Below are positions 1-13,695 of a stretch of DNA of 64,000 bases, piece after piece. The notes under the pieces are model-generated. The model ran no database searches, was not told where the DNA came from, and saw only the letters and a list, made by a program, of their open reading frames with translations. The translations under genes and the position numbers were made by a program. Each line of letters opens with the position of its first letter. The first letter of the stretch is position 1. Source of the stretch: Macrotis lagotis (taxonomy: Eukaryota; Chordata; Mammalia; Peramelemorphia; Peramelidae); the NCBI RefSeq assembly GCF_037893015.1, contig NC_133661.1, forward strand, positions 223,723,489 to 223,787,488, given 5' to 3'.

Positions 1-618
1 AATATAAAAGACTACAAGATTCCATCAAACAAAAAAAACGGCTAAAAAAAATTGAAGAAAATGTAAAATATCTTTTAGGGAAAATGAATGATCTGTAAAT
101 AGATCCAGGAGGGACAATCTATGAATCATTGGACTACCAGAAAGCCTAGACCAATAAAAGAACCTGGAAATCTTCATGCAGGAAATTATAAGGGAAAACT
201 GTCCAAATCTACTAGAACAAGATAACAATATAACCATTGAAAGAATCCACAGAACCCCTACAGAAAGTGTCCCCAGTATAAAAACTCTGAGGGCTGTAAT
301 AGCCAAATTCTGGGACCCTCAAATAAAGGTGAGAATATTGTAAACAGCAAAAATAAAACAATTCAAATATAAAGGAAACACAATTATACCAACACAGGAC
401 CTATCAGCCTCAATATTGAAGCATCAGAAGAAATGGAATAACATAAGGAGAGCTAAGGGCATAGGGTTACAACCCAGAATGTACTACCCTGCAAAATTCA
501 GCATATACTGTCAGGGGAAAAGAGGACTTCCAGAATTTCTTGACACAAAGACCAGAACTGAACAGAGAATTCAATTGCTAAATACACAACTGAAGAGTTG
601 CATAAAAAAAGGTAAATG

Positions 619-770
619 GGGGTGGCTAGGTGGTGCAGTGGATAGAGCACTGGCCTTGGACTCATGAGTACCTGGGTTCAAATCCAACCTCAGACACTTA
701 ATAATAATTACCTAGCCATGTGGCCTTGGGCAAGCCACTTAACCCCATTGCCTTGAAAAAAATCTTTAAA
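619..770 (+). mobile_element. tRNA-derived marsupial SINE
   Basis: Complete SINE with a tRNA-like head (GTGGTGCAGTGGATAGAGCA), a B-box-like GGGTTCAAATCC and the family tail GGCAAGCCACTTAACCCC followed by an A-rich end. It is flanked by a 15-bp direct repeat (604-618 and 771-785, AAAAAAAGGTAAATG), the mark of L1-driven insertion. It splits the ORF1 part of the host L1. Confidence 0.9.
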
Positions 771-925
771 AAAAAAAGGTAAATGAAAAGGACAGAAAAA
801 ACAAAACTTTTACACAAATGTTGGTCAACTATCAAATTATACACAACCCTAAAAGGAAAGATATAACACTTCTAATTATTTAGAACTTTACTTCTCTAAG
901 GATAATTGGAGGGTAGAATATTATT

Positions 926-1971
<1,046 letters not shown>

Positions 1972-1990
1972 TGGAGGGTAGAATATTATT

Positions 1991-2830
1991 GAAGAAAATG
2001 AACCTAAAGGATATGGGTATGATTGGGTCTTGTCTTTCAGTTGAAGAGGTCCAAGATGACATAACTATGTTTGAGACAAAAAGTCCTAAAAAAAAAAAGC
2101 AATGGTGTTAACTTTAACTTAAATGTCTCATTATACTTTGACTCACTTTAATAATAAAGAGATAAGCAGTTTGTCTAATGAGGACATCATAAAATGCAAG
2201 GACCTGAGACAGTGTCTGTTACTTACAATCATTTGTAAAGTTCTCAGGTGATACTTCCAGAGCCTACCACTACTTAGAGATATTCAAGATTCTCTCTGTT
2301 AATTAGATCAGGGTTTGAATTAACAGGTGCTTCATTTAACAAGGGGTAAAGTGGGAGTGACAATAGGCCTTGGTTCACCTAACAAGGTGTTAAGTATCTT
2401 GGGTGGGGAGGGCTAGAGGTAAAGTGTGAAATAAAATAGGCCTGGGGAGAGGGGCATAAATAGTACAAGAAATGATATGGCTTTGGATGATACTTTGGCT
2501 CCTGAGAAGGATGGTGTGTGCCTGAAAGATATTTGAAAGGGGGGGTAAGGTAAAAAATGATTATAATTATAATTTGATGCAATTTGAGGCAATGCTGATT
2601 ATCAAGCAATCTAGTAAACAATCTGTGATAATATCTTGATAACAATAGGGGCTTATCAAGCAATCAAATAATCAAACTGTGATTGATGATACCTGATTAA
2701 AAATATTAGAGTGATAAGTAACACCAATGGAAGAGTCACAAATATTTATAATGTGAATGTGAATGCTGAGTAAATTCTATTCAGTAGGTTTAGCCCAGTA
2801 AGGGAATAAAATACATTGCCACTTGGGTTA
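1991..2830 (+). other. L1 inter-ORF spacer and unassigned sequence, no gene
   Basis: Purine-rich sequence linking the ORF1 and ORF2 parts of the host L1. Its start (GAAGAAAATGAACC) continues the L1 text broken by the RPSA insertion. The middle (about 2100-2820) is AT-rich and I recognise nothing in it. Confidence 0.5.
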
Positions 2831-4901
2831 AAAAATCTAACATAATCTATAGGGAAGGGGTGGACCGGGAAAGGGAAAGATAAGGGAAGAAGGTACTGAT
2901 AAAAGGACACAAAGGTATAAGTGAAAATAAACTGAAAGTTAAATTTTTAAAAGAAAAGTCAAAGGGGAAAGGTAGTAAAATTTTGGTGAGGAGAAATAAG
3001 AGAAAAGGAAAGAGATAAATATAAATGGAGAAATATAGCATGGAGGGAAATTCAGGATTAGTAATCTTAACTACAAATGTGAATGGGATGAACTGTCCCA
3101 TGAAATGGAAGCAGATAGCAGCATGGGTTAAAAATCAGAATCCTACAATATATTGTTTACAAGAAATCTGTTTGAAACAGAGAGACACACACACACAGGG
3201 TAAAGGTAAAAGGTTGGAGCAAAATATATTATGCCTCAGTGGAAGTAAAAAAAATCTAGGGTAGTGATCCTAATCTCAGACAAAATAAAAACAAAATCAA
3301 TTTATTAAAAGGAATAAGGAAGACAGCATTGAAAAGGAAATTATACCATTACGAAACATATATGCACCTAGTGGTATAGCATCCAAATTCCTAGAGGAAA
3401 AGCTAAGTGAATTACAAGGAGAGAGAGACAGCAAAACTTTAATAATGGGAGAACTCAATCTCCCTCTCTCAGAACTAGATAAATCTAACCACAAAATTAA
3501 CAAGAAGGAAGTTAAAAAGGTGAATGAAATCTTAGAAAACTTAGATATGATAGACCTCTGGAGAAAACTCAATGGGGATAGAAAAGAATATATCTTTTTC
3601 TCAGCAGTACATGGCACCTTCACCAAAATTGACCATGTACTAGGGCACAAAACCCTTAAAATCAAATGTGGAAAGGCAGAAATAATAAATACACACTTCT
3701 TTGATGATGATACAATAAAAATTACATGTAATAAAGAGTCATGGAAAGATAAACTAAAAGCTAATTGGAAATTAAATAACTTCATCTTAAATAATGGGTG
3801 GATCAAACAGTAAATAATAGAAATAATAATTATATCCAAGAAATTAATAATGAGACAATTCTACCCAAATTACTTATTCAGTACCACACCAATCAAACTA
3901 TCAAGTTACTACTTTCCTGAGCTATAAAAATAGTAACAAAATCTGGAGCAACAAAAAAAGGCAAGAATACCAAGGGAACTGATGAAAAAAATGTAAAGGA
4001 AGTGGACTAGCTCTACCAGATGTAGACTGCAGTCACCAAAACTGCCTGCTACTGGTTAAGAAATAGATTAATGGATCAATGCATTAGGATGGGTTCAAAA
4101 GAAACTGCAGTAAATGACTACAGCAATCTACTGTTTGACAAACCCAAAGACATTAACCTCTGGGATAAGAACTCATTATTCAACAAAAATTGTTAGGAAA
4201 ACTGGAAAATAGTATGGCAAAAACTAGGCATAGATCCACATCTCACACCCTATACAAAAATAAGGTAAAAATGGGTACAGGATTCAGTCATAAAGAGTGA
4301 TACCATAAATAAGTTAATAGACCAAAAATACTCTATCTATCTAACCTATGGAAAAGGGAAAAATTTATGACCAAACAAGAATTAGAACACAGTATAAACT
4401 GCAAAATGAATGACTTTGACTATATTAAATTTAAAAGTTTTTGCACTAACACAATCAATGCTGCTAAAATTAGTAGAATAGCAGAAAGCTGGGAAACAAT
4501 CTTCACAACCAGGATAAAGGTCTCATTTCTAAAATATATAGAGAATTAAATGATCAGTATTGAAGAAGTTGTGGGAGAACTGGAACATTGAAGCATTGCT
4601 GGTGGAGTTGTGAATGGATTCAACCTTTCTGGAGAGCAATATGGAACTATGCCCAAAGGACAATAAAACTGTTCTAACCTTTGATCCAGAAATTCCAATT
4701 CTAGGACTATATCCAGAAGAAATTGTGAAATATGGGGAAAGTCCTATGTGTTCCAAAATATTCATAGCAACTCTTTTTGTAGTGGCAAAGAATTGGAAAT
4801 TGAGGGGATGCCCATCAATTGGGGAATGACTAAACAAGTTATGGTACATGAATACTATGGAATATTATTGTTTTATAAGAAACCATAAATAGTTGCACTC
4901 T

Positions 4902-5070
4902 ATTAAAGATTTTATTTATTTTGAGTTTTACAATTTTTCCCCCAATTTTACTTCCCTCCCCCCCACAGAAAACAATTTGTCAGTCTTTACTTTGTTTCCA
5001 TGTTGTACATTGATCCAAATTGAGTGTGATGAGAGAGAAATCATATCCTTAAGGAAGAAACAAAAAGTAA
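4902..5070 (-). mobile_element. Short 5'-truncated L1 3' end nested in L1
   Basis: About 170 bp of L1 3' UTR in reverse orientation; the same sequence recurs at 13344, 16108, 16196, 54825 and 61880. It carries the C-rich (G-rich in sense) tract at 4948-4967. A 13-bp duplication with one mismatch (AATAGTTGCACTCT-like, ending at 4901 and 5083) brackets it. Confidence 0.8.
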
Positions 5071-5676
5071 TAGTCGCACTCTAGAGAAACATGGAATGCC
5101 TTACAGAATCTGATGCTGAGTGAGAGGATCAGAAGAGAAGAGAACCATGTACACATCAACAAAATTATGAGATGAACAACCTTGGTGGAAGCAACTCCTC
5201 TCATCAGTCCAGAGAGCTAGGGTAACTGTATTTGACTACTTTTGGACTATATTATCCTCAACCAGAGGAAGAAAAACAAAACAAAACAAAACATATATTA
5301 AAAAAAAATGCTTTATAAAAAATATCTCTTATGTATCTCCCTTAATCCTAATTCCTCATGCCAAAAATTACTAATATGTAAATATGTTTAACAAAATATG
5401 TATATTAAATGCTAACCTGACTATTCCCTGTTAAGGTGGGGGTGGGAAGGGAGGGTGGAGGGAAATTTTGTAACTTGGAAATATACATGTACAAATGGAT
5501 GAAAATAAATAAGTTAATTTAAAACAAAAACAAAAACAAAATTTAAAAAAGCATTCGAGGAAGTAACTTTTGTTCTGAATCTATTATCCATAAACCACCA
5601 GTGTTTGAGGGGACAGATAGATGAAATTCTTTATCACTCTATATTTCCTTCCCTTTCGAATAGTTTTAATTTTTTT

Positions 5677-5823
5677 TTTGTTTTAGTTTTTGCAAGGCAA
5701 TGGGGTTAAGTGGCTTGCCCAAGGCCACATAGCTAGGTGATTATTGTCTGAGGTCAAATTTGAACTCAGGTACTCTTGACTCCAGGGCTGGTGCTCTATT
5801 CACTGCACCATCTAGCCGTCCCT
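5677..5823 (-). mobile_element. tRNA-derived marsupial SINE
   Basis: Reverse-oriented SINE starting with a T-rich tail and TTGCAAGGCAATGGGG and ending at the tRNA-like head (CACCATCTAGCCGTCCC). The 17-bp duplication GAATAGTTTTAATTTTT lies at 5658-5674 and 5825-5841. Confidence 0.9.
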
Positions 5824-5869
5824 TGAATAGTTTTAATTTTTAAGTAATTTTTCCTTACAACATCATTAG

Positions 5870-7930
5870 TAACTTCTTTGTATTGCTTCTGGTCTTTTCA
5901 TTGAGAAGTCCTTTAAGTCTTCACTACTTCTTCATGCTTGCCAATCCCACATTCTTTCAACCAACTTTCATAAAATATGATATGTAGGCCCTCCACCTTC
6001 CCTGTTGCCTTCTTTTAGGAAGATTCCAGTTTCTCATTGTCCTTTCTAAACTAGGGTTCATAGAACTGGATAAAATACTCCAGATGTCTTCAGAGCAATG
6101 CACTATCACCTTCAGCTGACACCCCCCCCCCCATTCCCCAGCATCTCACCAAGATACCTCCTCTCTCTATGTCTGCATCTCTGTCTCTCTTTTTAAGATT
6201 TCATAAACTTTTTTGGCTATATTTTTGACCTATGTTGCAGTTTTATGGCAGTTCCATAAAATCTGCAAATCCTTTTTTTCTAATGGACTTACTGCTGCCT
6301 ATGCATATCCTCCCCAACTTATATTTGTAAAGTTAATTTTTTGAACTCAAATATAAGAAATATTTTACACTTATCCCTTTAAAAATCCATTTTATTCCAT
6401 TCAGTTCAATGTTCTGGCCTATACAGACCTTTTGTTAACTATCTCTCTTATCTTTTAGTCACCTGCAAACTTGATAAGCATGCCATCTATGCCTCCCTGC
6501 AAGTAATTTATAAAACTGTTAAGAGTACAGGGCACAGATCCCAAAGAGTTACTCTAATAGAGACTTCCTACCAAGATGACACTGAATCATTAGGGATTTG
6601 AATTCAGTCTTCAACCATCCTAATGCATCTGACTATATACATCTCTTTTTCTTGGCCAAAAGAATTGCAAGATTTGGCCAAATACTTTTTTTTTAAAACA
6701 CTTTAGATGATCTATAAAGCAATTCCCTAGTGGTAGCTAACTCTTTTTGACCCCCTTTGGGGCTTTTTTTTTTTGGCAAAGATACTTCTTTGCCTTATTT
6801 TACAGGTTAAGAAACTGAGGCAGAGTTAAGTGATTTAAGTTAAGGTCATATATCTAGTAAATATCTGAGATTACATTTGGTATTTTTCTTTATTTTTTCT
6901 TTTTTGGAGGCAATCAGGGTTAAATGACTTGCCCAGAGTCACACAGCTACTAAATGTCTGAGGCCAGGTTCAAATCTCTTAACTCCAGGATTAGTGATTT
7001 ATCCCCTGTACCAGCTATATGCCCAAGGTCACATTTGAATTTAGGTTTTCCTTACCTCAGAGGTGGTGCTCTTTTCACTGTGCCATTTAGCTACCTCTTC
7101 CTTATCCAATAGTACAGTAATCATATAAAAAAGAAATGGAGATCATTAGGCATCATTTATTTCCTTAAAATTAAAAGCAACAGCAACAACAAATTGATAC
7201 CTTTAGATTTTTTACATCATCTTCATTTTCAAAGGTACCCTTCCCCTTCACTTCCCTTTTAAGGCATTTCTTATACAAAGAATAAAAAAAAAACTTTAGA
7301 AAAACTAATCCACACATCAACCAGCAGTATATGCAACACTCAACACCCATAGTCCACTACCTCTGCAAAGTAAGGAAGGGGACTCCATACTCTTTTCGCA
7401 TTTTTTTTTTCCTTTAGGACCAAACTTAATTATTTAATTAAAATTATACAGTATTCAATTTCTTCTTTTTTTTTGCTCTTTCCAATTATATCATTGTAGC
7501 CATGCAAATTGTTTTCCTGGTTGTGACAAGACTTGTTGATGAAGCATTGTTGGCTTTTTGTAATCATGTCTTCTCTTCCTAGAGTTTTAGTAACTCTCCT
7601 GTCAATAACATATTCTCAAGTTTTACCCAAAATTTAAATCAATCTCAGTGGCCTAAATTGGCAGAGTATATTATCTTCTCTTTTTTGACAACTGAGACAA
7701 CACTTACACTTATTAAGTCCTATAACACTTTAATAAATCTTTATTTTCTTTTAAATATTACTATTGGTGGCACCAGGAATCACATCAGCCAGGTTTTTTT
7801 TTTTTGATAACTTGGTTTGTGTTTTAGCTATACTCTGAAGTCATCAAGAATAGCTTAGTTCTTTCTTAGATCTCCCTCTTTATTTTGGATATCAACTTCC
7901 AATTAACCATTTTCCTTCTATCCTTACTAG
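5870..7930 (-). mobile_element. Ancient CR1/L3-like LINE remnant, fragmented
   Basis: The stretch around 6440-6730 (ACCTGCAAACTTGATAAGCA, then CAGGGCACAGATCCC and later AAGATTTGGCCAAATAC) resembles the antisense of the CR1/L3 LINE coding region common in amniotes. Weaker matches continue near 7560-7800. It is interrupted by SINE sequence at about 6740-7105 and is heavily decayed. Family assignment is by pattern memory only. Confidence 0.45.
6740..7105 (-). mobile_element. Old CORE-SINE (MAR1/MIR-like) split by another SINE
   Basis: A reverse-oriented SINE body (TTACAGGTTAAGAAACTGAG, then AAGTGATTTAAGTTAAGGTC) is broken near 6890 by a second SINE (GGAGGCAATCAGGGTTAAAT to about 7015), after which the first resumes (GCCCAAGGTCACATTTGAAT to GCCATTTAGCTACC). 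Both are diverged. Confidence 0.6.
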
Positions 7931-8423
7931 TTGAAACTTTACACTTATTGGCAATTTTTAAAAGTTTTAAATAATATTTTATTTTCTCCCCAATCACATG
8001 TAAAAACAATTTTTAACTTTTAAGTTTTGAGTTCCAAATTCTGTCTCTCTCCTTCTCTCCCCCCCCCCAGATGGTTAAATTATACAGCTTAGGTTAGACC
8101 TATGAAATTATATAGTAAAACATTTCCATATGAGATATCTTGTGCAAGAAAACTCAAATAAAAAAGAAATAAAGAAAATTATGAAAACAGTATGTTTTGA
8201 TCTGTATTCAGAGAATATCTTTTCTTTCTATGGAGGCAGATAGCAGTTTTCATCATAAATCTTTTGGGATTGCCTTGGATCACTGTATTGCAGATTAAAG
8301 TTAAGTCAACCAGAGTTCTTTATTGTACAATATTTCTATTACTGTATACAGTGTTCTCCTGGTTCTGCTTAGTCACTTTGTATCAGTTCATATAGGTTTC
8401 CCCAAGTTTTGCTTTTCTTTCTT

Positions 8424-8580
8424 TTTCTTTTTTTTTGTCTTTTGCAAGGCAATGGGGTTAAGTGACTTGCCCAAGGTCACACAGCAAGTAAGAATCAAGT
8501 GTCTGAGGCTGGATTTGAACTCAGGTCCTCCTGACTCTAGGGCTGGTGAAATATTCACTGCACTACCTAGCTGCCCCCTC
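8424..8580 (-). mobile_element. tRNA-derived marsupial SINE nested in L1
   Basis: Reverse SINE from the T-rich tail and TTTTGCAAGGCAATGGGG to CTACCTAGCTGCCCCC. It splits the L1 text CCCAAG...TTCTGAAGCCATTC. Confidence 0.85.
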
Positions 8581-8727
8581 CCCAGCTTTTTCTGAAGCCA
8601 TTCTACTCATCATTTCTTATACCACAATAACATTCCATTGAAATCATACTCAGTTTGTTCAGTCATTCCCTAAATGATCGTCATCCCCTCAATTTCCCAT
8701 TGTTAGCCACCATAAAAAGAACCACTA

Positions 8728-8734
<7 letters not shown>

Positions 8735-8799
<65 letters not shown>
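8735..8799. repeat. (TA)n microsatellite
   Basis: More than thirty uninterrupted TA units inside the L1 fragment, at the position of the short TATATA found in the parent L1. Confidence 0.97.
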
Positions 8800-8803
<4 letters not shown>

Positions 8804-9534
8804 ACAAACAGGTTCTTTTTTCTTTTTTAAAAAAGTCTTTTTGGGATACAGACCTTGCAGTAGTATGGCTGAATCAAAGTATTCCCAGTTTTTTAGACCT
8901 CTGTGGAGTAAGGAGGGAAACCCCAAACTATTTTTTCAGCTTTTCTCTGGGATCAAACTTGGTTATTGTAATTATAATTATAATTATAATTATATAGGAT
9001 CCAAAATGTTCAATCAGTTTACGACTCCACAAATAGTGTATTTGTGTCCCAGTTTTTCTACTTCCCCTCCAACTTTTATCATTTTAACCAATTGTCATTT
9101 TATTTGTTGTCATTTTAACCAATTGTCATTTTAACCAATCTACTGAATAAGAGGTGGTACCTCGGTTGTTTAATTTGCATTTCTCTAATCAGTAGTGGTT
9201 TAGAGCATTTTTTCTTATGAAAAGAAATAGATAGCTTTGATTCCTTTGTCTGAAAACTGCCTATTTATAACAATTTGGGAATGACTTTTATTATTATAAA
9301 TGTGGCTCAGTTCTCTATATATTTGAGAAATGAGAGACCTCTATTAGAGGTACTGACTATAAAATTTTGATTACATTGGTTTTGTTTATGCAAAACTTTT
9401 AAAATTTCATATAATCAGAATGATGCATTTTAGATTTCATAATGCTCTCTATATCTTATTTGATCCTGAATTTGAAAAGACACTAGAATTAAGAGAGATT
9501 CTTGCTATCAATGTCCTCTTGAGCAGTGATTCTT

Positions 9535-10139
9535 TTTTATTTTAAATTTTTTTTCCAATTACTTGTAAATAGCTTTCATCATTTGTTTTTTGTAAGATTT
9601 TGAGTTCCACAGTTTTCTCCTTTTCTCTCTTGTCTCTTCACTCCTACTGAAAATGAATCAAAGTTGTACATGTATAATTATGTTGAACATATTTCCATGT
9701 TGGTCATGCTGTGAAAAAAGAATCAGAACAAAAAAAAAGCCAAGAAAAAGAAAAAATTATAAATCAAGTTTTAAAAGTGAAAAGTCTCCATTCAGACTCT
9801 TTCTCTGAACATGAATGACATTTTTCATCACAAGTCTTTTATGATTGTCTTTGATCATTGTACTGCTGAGAAGAACTAAGTCTATCATAGTTGATCATCA
9901 TGCAATGTAGATGTTAAGGCATGCAATGTTCTTCTGGTTCTGCTCACTTCACTCAGCATCAGTTCATGCAAATCTTTTTCAAATTTTACAAATGTCCAAA
10001 TTTTTCCGAAATCTATGACTTAAGATTTCTTATAGTTCAATTGTATTCCATGATATTCATATACCACAGTTTGTTCAACCCTTCCCCAGTTGATGGGAAT
10101 CCCCTCAATTTCCAATTTTTTATCACTACAAAAATAATG
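9535..10139 (-). mobile_element. 5'-truncated L1 3' end with target-site duplication
   Basis: Reverse-oriented L1 tail of about 600 bp: T-rich start, 3' UTR, and the end of ORF2 (CACTTCACTCAGCATCAGTT; CTCAATTTCCAATTTTTTAT). A perfect 14-bp duplication GAGCAGTGATTCTT occurs at 9521-9534 and 10140-10153. Confidence 0.85.
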
Positions 10140-10153
10140 GAGCAGTGATTCTT

Positions 10154-11140
10154 GCTAATTTTTTCCCTCAATATATCTTTTTTTTTTAAAAATCTTTCTT
10201 TATATCTGCCTCTATATCTTTGTCTCTGGTCTTCTCTTGATAGTCTAATCTTATTTTGACTTTTGGTACTACTGACATTACTCTTAAAATCCTGGTCTAC
10301 ATTTTAAAATTCTTTTTACATAACCTGTTTCCATCTTCATTCACTTTAGAGTTTAGTCAAACTGACATTCTTGTTGTTTTTATAGGTTAAAAGCAGCCTT
10401 TTGAGCAAGACCTCAACCAGCTACATTGTGGAGGACCCTAAAATGCTAAGGACCCCATCAAATTTTATTTCCCATATAAAGAAAAGAGGAAGTTAACTGG
10501 AATCAGAACAGTCTGGAGGAGTCTTCCATTACAAGACAGGTTTAAAAATTCCAGTAGGGAAGAGAGATGTGCAAGAGATGTGCAATCAATTGATAGGTCA
10601 TCTCAATTCTATGTCTAAGACTTCTTGAATCTGTTTCTACTTAGATAACTCTAATTCTATTTGTGTACTTCAACAACTCTTTCATGGATTATCCTACTAG
10701 CTTCCTAATTGACTTCTTTTCATTCAGGTTTCAAATTGATAAAACTACACACTGAAGTACATTTTACAACAGAGTTGTTAAATTCCCTCTCCCTCCAAAG
10801 CTTCCAAGTGCAGCCCTATAGGGATTAAAATATAATTAGGAAATGTTTAACAAAGTAAGTAAAAACACAATACAACATAGGTAATATTAATCAATTCATA
10901 CTTTCCTAAATCAATATGTGGCCCATAGGATTTTTTTTCCATTTGAGGCTAACACCATTGCTCTAGAATGAAATACAATTTCCAGTGTTTGAATTTAGCT
11001 CCTTCAAACCTATATTTCCAGATAGAGGGTCTTGCAACTATGTTATGTTCAACAATTTTCTTTATTTACTCTTCATTCATTGTGATTTCTTACTTCTCAT
11101 GTATTATTTTAGGAATTAATTTTGCCCTTTCAAACCCTTT
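10154..11140. other. AT-rich stretch, nothing recognised
   Basis: No convincing open frame, RNA gene or repeat family. Short low-complexity runs only. Confidence 0.5.
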
Positions 11141-11144
11141 GTGC

Positions 11145-11335
11145 TTAAATTAGCTAAAGGTTTATCAGTTTTATTAGTCTTTAAACAAAGAATTTCCACT
11201 TCTCTTTTGTTATAATAGCTTTTGTTTTTAATAATATTCATTTTGCTTATGATTTTCAAAATGTCTTTTCTCTATGTTTGAGACTTGTAAGTTTGGTGAA
11301 TTTCTAATTTTTTATCTACATGCCTAATGTGTGAG
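11145..11335 (-). mobile_element. Possible old L1 ORF2 fragment
   Basis: The text AAAGGTTTATCAGTTTTATT followed by ACAAAGAATTTCCACTTCTC resembles the antisense of the L1 region between endonuclease and RT; compare 18465-18560 in this window. Diverged. About 11336-11574 beyond it is unassigned. Confidence 0.45.
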
Positions 11336-11574
11336 TCTTCTCTTTTGTGAATCCTTAAGGAGAGCAATTTCTGGAGTAGGGTCTCATTCATGGTAGGAGT
11401 AGGGCGAGGGACTCCAGGGACTAAGGAAAGAGGATCAGGAGTTAACTAGACTGGAGGGATGAGGGACAGACACAGTCTCTAGAATATGCACATTTGAGCA
11501 TGTTTGTATTGTGAATTGCAGGTTTAAGAACTAGAGGAAAAGACTAGAAATGGTGGGAAATGTAGCAAATAGTT

Positions 11575-11868
11575 GTAAAGTTTGTCCTTCATTCTTGAAG
11601 ACTAGGGGAATCAGGAAAGTGATATCATGACAAACAGGTGAGTTGTATTTGAGTGAGGAGGTGCTGTGCTAAGCCACCAGCTTCACTTTCTCCTCCTGAA
11701 TCATCTGGATCCAGTTGCCAAATATGAATCAGGACAACTGGAGATATCCCCAGATACAGGGCAATCAAGGCTAAGTGACCTGCTCAAAGTCACACAGCTA
11801 GTAAGTGAAGTAGAATTTGAACTCTGATCCTCCCACTTCAGGGCTAGTACTCTTTCTACTGTGTCATA
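11575..11868 (-). mobile_element. Long-bodied tRNA-derived SINE (same family as 34953 and 61015)
   Basis: Reverse SINE with a tRNA-like head at the right (AGTCACACAGCTAGTAAGTG, then GTACTCTTTCTACTGTGTCA) and a distinct 150-bp body reading TCATTCTTGAAGACTAGGGG through GATATCATGACAAACAGGTG and ATCTGGATCCAGTTGCCAAA. The same body recurs at two other sites here. Confidence 0.8.
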
Positions 11869-12147
11869 GTTGTAAAAAGTTGTAGAGGGTATTTGCTTTA
11901 TCTCAGGTCTTTTCACCATAGAATCAGGAAGATGAGAGTACAAATCCATCCCCTGGCCCTAATAAGTATGTAATCCTTTGAAAATCATTTAAAAAAAAAA
12001 TCACTATTTGACTCAGTTTCCTCAATTGCAAAAATGGCATAACAATAGCCTTTATCTTACAGGGTCTCTTTAAGTTGTTGGTGAATCCATATGTAAAAAG
12101 CAAAACAATGATATATGAAGTATTAAAATTGTCTTTGTGTAATGTGT

Positions 12148-12412
12148 TTGTAAGGACAACTAGATGGTATAGTGGATAGAATGGTGGGCCTGTAGTCAGG
12201 AAGACTCATATTCCTGAGTTCAAATTTGGCTTCAGATACCCACTAGCTGCGTGACTCTGGACAAGGCACTTAACCTAACTGTTTGCCTCAGTTCCTCATC
12301 TGTAAAACGAGCTGAAAGAGGAAATGGCAAATATCTTTGCCAAGAAAACTCCACATGGAATCACTAAGTTGAACACAACTGAAATGACTGAAAAGCAACA
12401 AAAATTTTGACT
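12148..12412 (+). mobile_element. MAR1-type CORE-SINE
   Basis: Head GACAACTAGATGGTATAGTG, B-box-like GAGTTCAAATTTGG, then the CORE-SINE body and typical tail CCAAGAAAACTCCACATGGA and GAACACAACTGAAATGACTG. Nearly complete, moderately diverged. Confidence 0.85.
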
Positions 12413-12431
12413 GTTAAGAATGTGCTCTGTT

Positions 12432-12586
12432 GGGGTGGCTAGGTGGTGTAGTGGATAAAGCACCGGCCCTGGAGTCAGGAGTACCTGAGTTCAAATCCAG
12501 TCTCAGACACTTAATAATTACCTAGCTGCGTGGCCTTGGGCAAGCCACTTAAACCCCGTTTGCCTTGCAAAAACCTAAAAAAAAAA
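12432..12586 (+). mobile_element. tRNA-derived marsupial SINE, young
   Basis: Complete copy close to the apparent consensus. The 16-bp duplication AAGAATGTGCTCTGTT is perfect at 12416-12431 and 12587-12602, directly beside the end of the CORE-SINE. Confidence 0.93.
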
Positions 12587-12602
12587 AAGAATGTGCTCTG
12601 TT

Positions 12603-13304
12603 TAGGTTTCACAGAGAAAAAGATATGGATGAGAGAGGCCCAATCAGGGATATGTCACACCCCAAAAGATTTTTGAAGCCTTTAATTAATTCTACTGCCT
12701 ATTAAAAAGAGAGCAGGGACAATTAACTTGTCCCCTGTAATCCAGGAAAGGGACAGTAGGAGTCAGCATATGCTATAGTAAGATCTCTCACTGAGGAAAC
12801 CCACCTCTGAACAAGGAATAATTGTTGAAAAGAAAAAGTTCTATCTTTTCCATCCCCTCCTTGAAAAGTGCCAGACCTCAGTGCAGAGGTTGGCTCTTGT
12901 GTAGTGTTCACTGGCAGTGAACAGAACCAGAGAGGATTTTGACAATTCTAAGTGCAGGGTCTCTGACCTTTCTAAAGGAACACTGGATTCAGCTGAAAGA
13001 AGACTGTAACATCTTAGTGGAAAAGCACAGGTAACACCTAGCTAATCATGAGGCTACAGATGGTAGAGACTGTAGCTGCCTAATTAAGAGGGAGTCCAAA
13101 GAGTCCAATGCACTTATCCAAATAGTGCAGATGTCACACCTGTGAGGAGCCAGGCAAGTGGCCCAGTTATCTGTTTGGCTTAGATCCCTAGCAAAGACAA
13201 CACATCCTGTGAGAACTATCCATCACTGAGCCATGGATAGAGCTGGGAAATCATATTCTTACCTACAAGGAGTCAGTCCAGCCTTGCATTGGTCAGAGTT
13301 GGGT
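12603..13304. other. Unassigned non-repetitive sequence
   Basis: Balanced base composition without a recognised repeat. Short frames (up to 62 codons) show no family likeness. Confidence 0.45.
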
Positions 13305-13695
13305 AAAATAAGACTTTTTTTCCTCTCTCTCTTTTTTATTTTTATTTTTAAAAAGATTTTATTTCAGTTTTACAATTTTTCCCCTAATTTTACTTCCCTC
13401 TCCCCACCTCCCACAGAAGGCAATTTGTCAGTCTTTACATTGTTTCCATGGTATACAATGATCCAAATTGAATATGATGAGAGAGAAATCATATCCTTAG
13501 GGAAGAAACATAAAATATAAGAGATAGCAAGATCAGACAATAAGATATCAGTTTTTTTTCTAAATTAAGGTAGTCCTTGATCTTTGTTCAAACTCCACAG
13601 TTCTTTCACTGGATACAGATGGTATTCTCCATTGCAGGTAGCCCCAATTGTCCCTGATTGTTGCACTGATGGAATGAGCAAGTTTGCCATTAGGG

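Larger units (their letters stand above)
7945..9470 (-). mobile_element. Old 5'-truncated L1 3' end, reverse orientation
   Basis: From left to right it reads as the reverse of an L1 tail: 3' UTR with a C-run at 8060-8070, then ORF2 C-terminal sequence (for example CTCAATTTCCCATTGTTAGC near 8687) out to about 9470. It is interrupted by a SINE (about 8424-8580) and by an expanded TA repeat (8735-8799). Strong decay marks an older subfamily. Confidence 0.75.

Noticed and set aside
619-700. tRNA-like heads of the SINEs as tRNA genes
   Set aside because: No cloverleaf or acceptor stem; they continue into SINE bodies with A-rich tails and flanking duplications.
8655-9134. Frame with a long Tyr-Ile repeat
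   Set aside because: Translation of the TA microsatellite within an L1 fragment.
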